Assembly (NCBI GenBank): GCA_946625055.1
Contig: CAMOSS010000004.1
Location: 1-34,351, forward strand
From: an uncultured Caryophanales bacterium
GTDB lineage: Bacteria > Bacillota_I > Bacilli_A > RFN20 > CAG-826
DNA: 34,351 nucleotides
Direction: 5' to 3'
Below the pieces are notes generated by a model. The model had not been told where the DNA came from. It ran no database searches and worked only from the letters and a program-made list of their open reading frames with translations. This document shows, piece after piece, positions 26,678 to 34,351 of this stretch (positions are counted from its first letter, which is position 1; the number at the start of each line of letters is the position of its first letter). The translations under genes were made by a program, and so were the position numbers.

Positions 26678-27972
26678 GTAAAAAGGTTTGTTTAATTTCA
26701 TTAGGATGTGCGAAGAACCTAGTAGATTCAGAAAACATGCTAGGTCTTTTAGACTACGATAAATTTGAAATTGTTAATGATGTCGATAATGCAGATTTAG
26801 TCATTGTTAATACCTGTGGATTTATCGAACCTTCAAAGAAGGAATCATTAGACACTATATTTTCTGTTTTAGAAAAGAATAAAAAAGTAGTGGTTACCGG
26901 ATGCCTTGCTCAAAGATATTATGAAGACCTCAAAAAGCTCATTCCTGAAGTTAGTTTATTTATTCCTATTAGAAAATATGATGAGTTCAATAAACTCTTA
27001 GAAAAAGTTGTTAATGAACCTCTTCCTGATAAAGAAGGATTAAGAGATTCTTTAAGAATTCTTTCAACGCCTAAATACTCCGCTTATCTGAAGATAGGTG
27101 AAGGGTGTGATAATAGATGCACTTACTGTGCGATTCCTCTTATTAGAGGAGGATTTGTTTCTAGACCTTATGATGAAATTATTAAAGAAGCTAAAGACCT
27201 CGTCTCTAATGGGGTAAGAGAAATTATTGTTCTTGAACAAGACACGACTAAATATGGAATTGATTTAAACGATGGACATGATATTGTCTCTTTACTCAAA
27301 GGATTATTAGAAATCAAAGGGTTAGATTACATTCGTCTTCTTTATCTCTATCCAGATGAAATCAGTGATGAACTCATCGATTTAATTGCCAAAGAAAAGA
27401 GACTCACCTCTTATTTTGATATCCCTATTCAACATAGTGAATCTCATGTTCTAAAGGATATGAATAGAAGAGGGGATAGAGAATTCCTTTTAGAGTTATT
27501 TAAGAAGATAAAAGAGAAAGTTCCTAACTCTGTTTTAAGAACAACAATAATGGTGGGATTCCCTGGTGAGACAGAACAAGATATTGATAGACTTTTAGAC
27601 TTTATGAATGAAGTGGAGTTCGATCATGTTGGCGCTTTTACATTCTCTAAAGAGGAAGGAACAAGAGCTTTTGACTTTGAAAATCAAATCGATGAAGAAA
27701 TTAAAAAATCACGTCTTTCAAAAGTTATGAGAGAAGCGCGTAAAATATCCTACAAGAAAAACAAGTCTCATATAAATGAGATTATGGAAGGATTGGTTGT
27801 TGGCAAGAACGGAGACGACTATTTATTAAGGTCATATTGGAATGCTCCTGATGATGTCGATGGGAAAATAATATTTTCTTCGAATAAAGCTCTTGAAATA
27901 GGAACAATAGTCAAAGTTAAAATAACTGATGCTTATGTCTATGACTTAGTTGGTGAATTGGTGGATGAATAA
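26674..27972 (+). CDS. rimO: Ribosomal protein S12 methylthiotransferase RimO
   Basis: MSKKVCLISLGCAKNLVDSENMLG, radical SAM IGEGCDNRCTYCAIPLIRGGFVSRP, PIQHSESHVLKDMNRRG, C-terminal TRAM-like region. Confidence 0.95.
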   Translation: MSKKVCLISLGCAKNLVDSENMLGLLDYDKFEIVNDVDNADLVIVNTCGFIEPSKKESLDTIFSVLEKNKKVVVTGCLAQRYYEDLKKLIPEVSLFIPIRKYDEFNKLLEKVVNEPLPDKEGLRDSLRILSTPKYSAYLKIGEGCDNRCTYCAIPLIRGGFVSRPYDEIIKEAKDLVSNGVREIIVLEQDTTKYGIDLNDGHDIVSLLKGLLEIKGLDYIRLLYLYPDEISDELIDLIAKEKRLTSYFDIPIQHSESHVLKDMNRRGDREFLLELFKKIKEKVPNSVLRTTIMVGFPGETEQDIDRLLDFMNEVEFDHVGAFTFSKEEGTRAFDFENQIDEEIKKSRLSKVMREARKISYKKNKSHINEIMEGLVVGKNGDDYLLRSYWNAPDDVDGKIIFSSNKALEIGTIVKVKITDAYVYDLVGELVDE

Positions 27973-27987
27973 CCCACCTTTTTATTT
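27960..27987 (+). terminator. Putative terminator overlapping the rimO stop
   Basis: GGTGG-N9-CCACC-TTTTTATTTT. Confidence 0.55.
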
Positions 27988-28123
27988 TGCCTTTAAATAC
28001 TTCCATGATTTTATTTATAAAAAGTTTACAAAATGTTTTGGTAATTCTATGCAATAGGAACTAAAATGTTTACAGTTTAAGATTTCAGAAAAGCAATAAT
28101 TCAACTTATAGTTTTGTTTTGTT

Positions 28124-28152
28124 TTGATGCTTTTTTGTACGATTGGAATAAT
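28124..28152 (+). promoter_or_regulatory. Putative promoter of amylase gene
   Basis: TTGATG (28124)-N17-AATAAT (28147-28152); SD cggaggag follows. Confidence 0.5.
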
Positions 28153-28172
28153 TTAAACGGAGGAGATAAATT

Positions 28173-31100
28173 ATGAAAATTAAATCACTGATGCCGTTAA
28201 TGTTACTTTCCTTGGCTTTGCCAATTACTGGATGTAGTTGTAGTAAAACACCTAGCAAGAATAGTGAGAAGGGCAACTCGAGCGATGATGATTACGGTCA
28301 ACCATCAGATACTAGCTATGCTGATGCTTATATGGAAGGACTTAAAAAAACTTCTCAAGCCAATCACCTTTATTATCACTATTATCGTTTTGAAAAAGAT
28401 TATAACGATTGGGATGTTTGGGCTTGGCCATATAGACCAACAGAAGGCGAAGGCGTTAAATTTGACTGGGTTGGAAGAACTACTTCAACTGACGGATTAA
28501 GCGCTACAGGCGACGCCACACTCGATTCATTTGGTTATACATGTGTCGATATCGACCTCAAGAAGCAATATGATGGTGGTTGGGATGCAAATTCCCAAAC
28601 ATTTGGTGGACAACCAACAAAGATGGTAAGTGGTGAAATTGATGATCAAACACAAGTTGGTTTACAAATCGTTCAATCAAAAGCTAGAACATCTGCATCA
28701 GGGTTCTGGACCAATGATGGCGGTAACATGTATGTTACTTTAAACGATTACAAACTAAAGAACATTGATAATTCTTATTCATATCACGTTTTCGTTGTTC
28801 AAGATCACGTCTCTAGTAAGAATGCGACAACAGTCCCACTTCAAACCGGAGACATCGCTGATCCATTTGCTAACGATGATGGCACTAATGTTACTTACGG
28901 TAATGCTGCTTACTCAAACGTTAACTGGACAAATAAAGAGATTAAAGATACATCAGATAAATTCCTTAAAAATGCTGGTGTTGGATATCAAATCATGGTC
29001 TCATCATTCGCTGATTCCGATGCTGATGGTTGGGGCGATATCTATGGTATCGAAAAGAAACTTGATTACTTAGAGAACTTAGGTATTAAAGTTTTATGGT
29101 TAACACCAATTCAATCTTCTGATTCATATCATGGATATGATATTTCAGACTACACAAAAGTTGACTCCAAATATGGTTCAACAGCTTCTCCAGCTGCTCA
29201 AGCCAATGGTGGCAAGGTGACAAGTGAAACCGCTATGGCGGATTATCAATCCTTACTTGCTAAGGCCCATGAAAAAGGCATGTTAGTGGTTATGGACCTA
29301 GTCCTCAACCATACATCTACCACAAATACATGGTTCACTTCATCCGCTCAACTTCAACAAGAATACCGTGGATTCTATCAATGGGGTAATCACAAAACAC
29401 AAGCTTCCCAAATTAAAGAAGCTAACTTCTGGTATCCTTATGGTTCACATGATTATTCATACTATGCAAAATTCGGTTCTTCTATGCCAGAACTTAACTA
29501 TGCATATTCAAATACAAGATCTGCCGTTGAAATTATGGCAAAAGAATGGTGCAAGATTGGTGTCGATGGTTTCCGTATGGACGCTGTTAAACACATCTTC
29601 TTGACTGACGAAGTCAGCGTTGCATCAACAGATACACAAGTCGTGGATGTTTCTCCATCTGGCGACTATTCTTCAGATTTAACAAAGAACCTCAACTTCT
29701 GGAGAGAACTTAACTATGAAATTAAGAAGGATTATCCAAATGCCTTCTTCGTTGGTGAAAACTTCGATGGACACGCCTATCACGTCGCTCCATATTATGA
29801 AGGATTCGATTCATTATTTGACTTCTATTCATACTTCAATTTAACAAGTGTCGCTTCAAGTTCTTATAGAAATGGTTCAACTGGTTCTTACACTGGTTGG
29901 TTAGCCTCCTTCTTAGGTGCTTATGACGCTACTGCTCCAGAATCAGGTAAATATTCTGCTGCTAACGATCCTGAAAAGACCGAAGTTAAAGATGGTAAGA
30001 CTTACAAGTCTGGTCTTAAAGGTGGTTTAAGCACAGTCAAATATGGTGGCCCATGGTCCATTAAGGGCGTTATGGAGACAAATAATAAATATAGAACCAA
30101 CGGTTCTTCTCCAAGCAATTCTGCTGGTTACAAGGCCATTAACGGTGCATTTACCTCTAACCACGATATTGCTAGAGCAATCAATAGAATTGCTGGTAAT
30201 GAATGGTCAGCCTCTGGCCTTGAAAAGCAAGGCAATGTTGATACAAGTTCATATGCAAGATTAGATAAACTTGCTACCGTTACAGAACTTACTGAATTAA
30301 TGCTTCCTGGTCTTACCTGGATCTACTATGGTGATGAACTTGGTATGACCGGTAACTTCCCAAATACAACATATGTCAACAAAGACAAACAAACAGTTCC
30401 ATTTGATGCTAACGCTCCATATGCAGACTTATGGTATCGTCAACCAATGAAATGGAAACAAGGCGCTACAGCTGGCGATGGTTCCATGACTGCTGGTTAT
30501 GGTATCTCTGGTAGTGATGCAAATGTTAAATGGGATAGTGTTAACGCTTCCTCAACAGTTGCTGATGCTGAAACACAAGCAAAATCACAAACATCTCACT
30601 ATGGAATTATCTCTAAGTTTGCTAAAGCAAAGAATGCTTCTCAAGCCTTAATTAGAGGTAATTATGATGCTGCTGCTATAGAAGCCGGTCAAGCCACTGG
30701 CCAATATGGTGCTGTCATCACAAGAACATTAGGTAATGAAGTTTATAAATTCGCTGTCAACTTCGGTAACTCTGCCCTTTCATTAAGTGGTGTTTCTGGT
30801 GAAGTCGTTGCTTCATTCAATGGCGCAACAACATCTAGCTTACCAGCAATTAGTGCTGTCTTAGTGAGAGTCAGTGGTGGTTCCAGTGGCGGTGGCCAAG
30901 GCGGCGGCGGAAGCAGTGAAACCGAAGGCCAAGTCACTTACACAATCAACAACATTCCTACATGGGCTGGTAATGATAATGCTATCCTCTTAGTTTATGC
31001 TTGGGGCGGTAGCGAACCTGCCGGCTGGTACAATTTGAATTGGTCCAGCGGTTCAACAACTGGCACTGTCCAACTCCCAGCTGATAGAACAGGCATGAAA

Positions 31101-31220
31101 GTGGCTAGATTCCCAGCAGGAACAACTCCAGCAACAGCTAACTTTGATAATGCATACAATCAAAGCGCATCTGATATTAACATCGTTGGTGGAACAACTA
31201 CTTACGGTTGTGGATTCTAA
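28173..31220 (+). CDS. GH13 alpha-amylase-family lipoprotein with N-terminal CBM41/PUD-like region and C-terminal putative carbohydrate-binding module
   Basis: Lipobox LPITGC; HYYRFEKDYNDWDVWAWPY; catalytic GVDGFRMDAVKH, FFVGENFDG, FTSNHDIARA; Gly/Ser linker then VYAWGGSEPAGWYNLNW. Confidence 0.92.
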   Translation: MKIKSLMPLMLLSLALPITGCSCSKTPSKNSEKGNSSDDDYGQPSDTSYADAYMEGLKKTSQANHLYYHYYRFEKDYNDWDVWAWPYRPTEGEGVKFDWVGRTTSTDGLSATGDATLDSFGYTCVDIDLKKQYDGGWDANSQTFGGQPTKMVSGEIDDQTQVGLQIVQSKARTSASGFWTNDGGNMYVTLNDYKLKNIDNSYSYHVFVVQDHVSSKNATTVPLQTGDIADPFANDDGTNVTYGNAAYSNVNWTNKEIKDTSDKFLKNAGVGYQIMVSSFADSDADGWGDIYGIEKKLDYLENLGIKVLWLTPIQSSDSYHGYDISDYTKVDSKYGSTASPAAQANGGKVTSETAMADYQSLLAKAHEKGMLVVMDLVLNHTSTTNTWFTSSAQLQQEYRGFYQWGNHKTQASQIKEANFWYPYGSHDYSYYAKFGSSMPELNYAYSNTRSAVEIMAKEWCKIGVDGFRMDAVKHIFLTDEVSVASTDTQVVDVSPSGDYSSDLTKNLNFWRELNYEIKKDYPNAFFVGENFDGHAYHVAPYYEGFDSLFDFYSYFNLTSVASSSYRNGSTGSYTGWLASFLGAYDATAPESGKYSAANDPEKTEVKDGKTYKSGLKGGLSTVKYGGPWSIKGVMETNNKYRTNGSSPSNSAGYKAINGAFTSNHDIARAINRIAGNEWSASGLEKQGNVDTSSYARLDKLATVTELTELMLPGLTWIYYGDELGMTGNFPNTTYVNKDKQTVPFDANAPYADLWYRQPMKWKQGATAGDGSMTAGYGISGSDANVKWDSVNASSTVADAETQAKSQTSHYGIISKFAKAKNASQALIRGNYDAAAIEAGQATGQYGAVITRTLGNEVYKFAVNFGNSALSLSGVSGEVVASFNGATTSSLPAISAVLVRVSGGSSGGGQGGGGSSETEGQVTYTINNIPTWAGNDNAILLVYAWGGSEPAGWYNLNWSSGSTTGTVQLPADRTGMKVARFPAGTTPATANFDNAYNQSASDINIVGGTTTYGCGF

Positions 31221-31228
31221 AAAACTTT

Positions 31229-31256
31229 AGGAGTGGCTCGAAGTCACTCCTTTATC
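31229..31256 (+). terminator. Putative terminator between GH13 genes
   Basis: AGGAGTG-N9-CACTCCT-TTATC; short T tract. Confidence 0.55.
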
Positions 31257-31281
31257 AATATTCATGAAAGCGAGGTATTTT

Positions 31282-34272
31282 ATGAAAAGTATTAGAAAAT
31301 TAATGGTTCTTTCTGCGTTTATGACACTTGGTGTGTCAGCATGTGCTCCTTTAGCAAGACCGATTGAACTTGATGAAGGTGATAATATTGTCTATGACAA
31401 CAAAGAAGAGAACCTTATCAAAGATTTAGATAAACCAGATTTTGTCATCAAAGATGATGAAGAAGAAGAAGAAATGGCTTATCCAAGCAAAGTTAAAATT
31501 CACTTTATTTCCAGCGAAAGTCTAAGCGATAAAGCATTTTATGTTTGGGCTCAAGGTGTCGGTGGTAAAGAGTATAACCCTGATTCAGTTGGAAAAACCA
31601 ATACCGGCAAAAATGAAATGGTTATCACTATTGATTTTGCCCAAGAAGCCTTCCTTGATTTTGCCAATAAAGACAGAATGTTCTTCATTATTAAAAACAA
31701 AAGAAAAGGCAGTGATGAAAACTGGGGTGGGCAATCAGAAGATACCACACTTTCCTATAAGGAATTCCCACCAAATGCTCAAGGTTTAACAGAAGTCTTC
31801 TGCATTCCTGGTGAAGGTAACGCTATTGAAATCTATGAATCTATGGAAGCAACAAATGCTGATAGATTCTTAAACTTCTCTTTCAAAGACTTCAAAACTT
31901 TAGAAGTTAGATGTTCAGCTCAACCAGCATCTTATGAACTCTATGCTTATGACAAAGGATATCTCGGTTTATCTGATATCTACAAAGAAAGAAGAAAAAA
32001 TGAATTTAAGATTAAGAGTGGAGTGACACCTCAAGGTAAAACAAACGCTGATGGAACATTCACTTTTGAAATCAAACTTAACTTAACCGCTAAGATTAAT
32101 CTTAAATATATGCTTGAGGGTACATTCCCTAAAGATCCAAATAGAGTGATGCAAAAACTTGCAACATTCGAGAATCTTTATACAACTCCAAGATTTAAAC
32201 AATACTATCAATACGATGGCGAATTAGGTGCTATCTATAGTGCTGAAAAGACCACATTTAGAGTGTGGGCTCCAACAGCACATCGTATGGTCCTAAAAAT
32301 CTATAATGATGGTACTCCAAAAGCTTTAGGTGGAAGTGACCAATCCGCAAACTACGATATGATCTTTAGACCAGGTGGCATTTGGGAATTAACACTTAAA
32401 GGTGATTTACACACTAAGTATTACACCTATGATGTTTATAACTCTTTAGGCCAAAACGAAATCGTTGACCCATATGCAAAAGCTTGTGGTATTAATGGTG
32501 TTCGTGGTGAAGTCTTAGACTTCTCAAAAACCAATCCTGATGGATGGAACAACATTCCACTTAAATGGGATGGTGTCAGTGGGTATGATATTCAATCTTC
32601 AAATGAATTAAGCGTTTATGAAGTTCATATCCGTGACTTAACAATGGATAAAACATGGACCGGAAAATCTAAAAGAGGCACATATGCCGCTTTTGCAGAA
32701 TCCGGAACAAAATATACAAGTGGTAATAAGACAGTTACTACTGGTTTCGATCACGTTTCAGGTTTAGGAATTAAAGCCGTTCAACTTATTCCTATTTATG
32801 ACCAAGATAACGATGAAGAACTCATGACATTTAACTGGGGTTACAACCCATTAAATTACAACTGTCTTGAAGGCGGCTATGCTTCTAACCCATATTATGG
32901 TGAGTCTAGAATTTATGAATTCAAGAACCTAGTTAAAGCCTTCGCTAATAACGAACAACATACAAGAATTATCATGGACGTTGTCTATAACCACGTGTCT
33001 AGCGCACCTGCATCCAATTTCAATAAATTAATGCCGCGTTATTACTTCAGATATACAAAAGATTGGGCCTATTATAATGGTTCAGGTTGCGGTAATGAAG
33101 TTAAGACCGAAGCTCCAATGATGTCTAAATTTATCGTTGATTCGCTCGTGTGGTGGGCCAAAGAATACAAGATTAAAGGATTCCGTTTCGACTTAATGGG
33201 ATTAATTGATTGCGCCACACTCAAAGCGGCAGCCAAGAAATTATATGCTCTTGATCCAGATATCGTTATGTACGGTGAAGGATGGAGAGGTGATGGTGAT
33301 GGCTTCCACGGTGAAGGAATCCCAGCTGAAACAGGTAATGTTTATTCACAATTATATGCGACAAGCGATAGTATCGCTGTCGGTGCCTTCAACGACGCTG
33401 GTCGTAATGCCTTAAGAGGTGGTAACGATGGTGGTTGGGGCTCTGAAAATGCTCTTCCAGGTTGGGGCTATATGCAACAAGGCGCTGGCGATGCTTCTGA
33501 AGAAAATAGAGGCAAAGTGGCCGATATGCTTTGGGGCTGTCATACTGGAGCCGGTGGCAACCCAATTCAATGTGTTAACTACGCTTCATGTCATGATAAC
33601 TGGACCGTATTTGATCAATTCTATTACACATTAGGTAGTGGTGCTGCTCCACAAACAAAAGTCGTTTGTGATGCTTCCTTAGCTGCCCATTCATTCATCA
33701 TGGCCTCTAATGGTATTGCGTTTATGCAAGGTGGCGAAGAAATCTTTAGAACAAAAGAATTAGACGCTGCTGCAAGAGAACAAGTAACTGCTTCTACTTA
33801 TGAGAATATGTATGGACGTTATGTTTCCCATAACTCATATAATGCTCCTGATAGTGTTAACTCCTTCAAATGGGACAGAAAGATTTCTATCGGCAGTGTT
33901 GACACCAGTGGTTATTATGATTACTTCAAAGGCGCGGTTAAACTCCATAACCTTATGAAAAAATATACATATCCACTTAATATGGAAACCACAACTGCTG
34001 GAAATCCAATTAGTGGTATATCTTGGGCTGGTAAAGACAAAGAAAACAATACCTATAATGGTGGTGCAGGATTCCAACTCGATGAATACTTTGTCTTCTT
34101 AGCTGGTCGTACATGGGCTTATGTCGGATTTGGCGATGTCCCAGTGTGTCAAAAACTCTTCAGCACTGGTACAACTTCTTATGACACAACCAATAAGACA
34201 GTTAACTTAGGTAACTTTGATGCCAACACAGGAGGCTCAATAATTGTCTTCTATCGTGGCAAAAAGATGTAG
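31282..34272 (+). CDS. Type I pullulanase-like GH13 lipoprotein
   Basis: Lipobox GVSAC; CBM48-like TTFRVWAPTAHRMVLKIY; FNWGYNPLNYNCLEGGYAS; IIMDVVYNHV, IKGFRFDLMGLID, MYGEGWRGDG, NYASCHDNWTVFD. ATG 31282 preferred over 31264 for SD gcgagg and signal peptide. Confidence 0.92.
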   Translation: MKSIRKLMVLSAFMTLGVSACAPLARPIELDEGDNIVYDNKEENLIKDLDKPDFVIKDDEEEEEMAYPSKVKIHFISSESLSDKAFYVWAQGVGGKEYNPDSVGKTNTGKNEMVITIDFAQEAFLDFANKDRMFFIIKNKRKGSDENWGGQSEDTTLSYKEFPPNAQGLTEVFCIPGEGNAIEIYESMEATNADRFLNFSFKDFKTLEVRCSAQPASYELYAYDKGYLGLSDIYKERRKNEFKIKSGVTPQGKTNADGTFTFEIKLNLTAKINLKYMLEGTFPKDPNRVMQKLATFENLYTTPRFKQYYQYDGELGAIYSAEKTTFRVWAPTAHRMVLKIYNDGTPKALGGSDQSANYDMIFRPGGIWELTLKGDLHTKYYTYDVYNSLGQNEIVDPYAKACGINGVRGEVLDFSKTNPDGWNNIPLKWDGVSGYDIQSSNELSVYEVHIRDLTMDKTWTGKSKRGTYAAFAESGTKYTSGNKTVTTGFDHVSGLGIKAVQLIPIYDQDNDEELMTFNWGYNPLNYNCLEGGYASNPYYGESRIYEFKNLVKAFANNEQHTRIIMDVVYNHVSSAPASNFNKLMPRYYFRYTKDWAYYNGSGCGNEVKTEAPMMSKFIVDSLVWWAKEYKIKGFRFDLMGLIDCATLKAAAKKLYALDPDIVMYGEGWRGDGDGFHGEGIPAETGNVYSQLYATSDSIAVGAFNDAGRNALRGGNDGGWGSENALPGWGYMQQGAGDASEENRGKVADMLWGCHTGAGGNPIQCVNYASCHDNWTVFDQFYYTLGSGAAPQTKVVCDASLAAHSFIMASNGIAFMQGGEEIFRTKELDAAAREQVTASTYENMYGRYVSHNSYNAPDSVNSFKWDRKISIGSVDTSGYYDYFKGAVKLHNLMKKYTYPLNMETTTAGNPISGISWAGKDKENNTYNGGAGFQLDEYFVFLAGRTWAYVGFGDVPVCQKLFSTGTTSYDTTNKTVNLGNFDANTGGSIIVFYRGKKM

Positions 34273-34286
34273 TGGAGGTAATGAAT

Positions 34287-34351
34287 ATGAAAAAGAAAGT
34301 TTTATTACTTACTAGCGTCCTAGCATTAGGATTAACTCTAACTGCCTGTGG
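34287..34351 (+). CDS. Lipoprotein, N-terminal fragment (truncated by window end)
   Basis: SD gtggagg; MKKKVLLLTSVLALGLTLTACG lipobox. Confidence 0.72.
   Translation, partial: MKKKVLLLTSVLALGLTLTAC

Noticed and set aside
28765-29073. 102-aa out-of-frame + ORF in the amylase gene
   Set aside because: Overlaps a well-supported GH13 frame and shows no start signal.

Overview
This 34.35 kb window comes from a low-GC, Bacillota/Mollicutes-like genome. Translation fits the standard bacterial code: UGA is used as a stop (e.g. 6515-6517, 8364-8366, 26675-26677) and Trp is UGG. Every credible gene is on the + strand.

Gene content, in order: ABC transporter remnant plus permease; MscS channel; a membrane-anchored WSYDE-repeat/LRR protein; a flavodiiron protein carrying flavin-reductase and rubredoxin modules, overlapping a Nudix hydrolase; a PI-PLC-like protein; rubrerythrin; tRNA-Asp and tRNA-Phe; several lipoproteins; an alpha/beta hydrolase; an aquaporin; a CrtI-like oxidoreductase; a DtxR-family regulator followed by feoA-feoA-feoB, a Cys-rich protein and an HMA protein; GT2, PlsC-like and L-serine dehydratase genes; two small membrane proteins next to a MacB-like ABC exporter; an endonuclease-I-like lipoprotein; rimO; and two tandem GH13 starch-degrading lipoproteins with the start of a third lipoprotein.

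The strongest unexpected signals are:
(1) a tRNA-Phe whose T-loop (CGCGCAC) and D-loop (A18) lose the canonical elbow contacts while all stems stay intact;
(2) a recurring leaderless-gene arrangement, with a -10 box 6-7 nt before the ATG and no Shine-Dalgarno, often directly after a terminator;
(3) tandem GTTAGT-N4-ACTAAC operators at the feo promoter;
(4) two intergenic regions with alternative RNA pairings.

Nothing here was checked against a database. Functional names rest on motif recognition.
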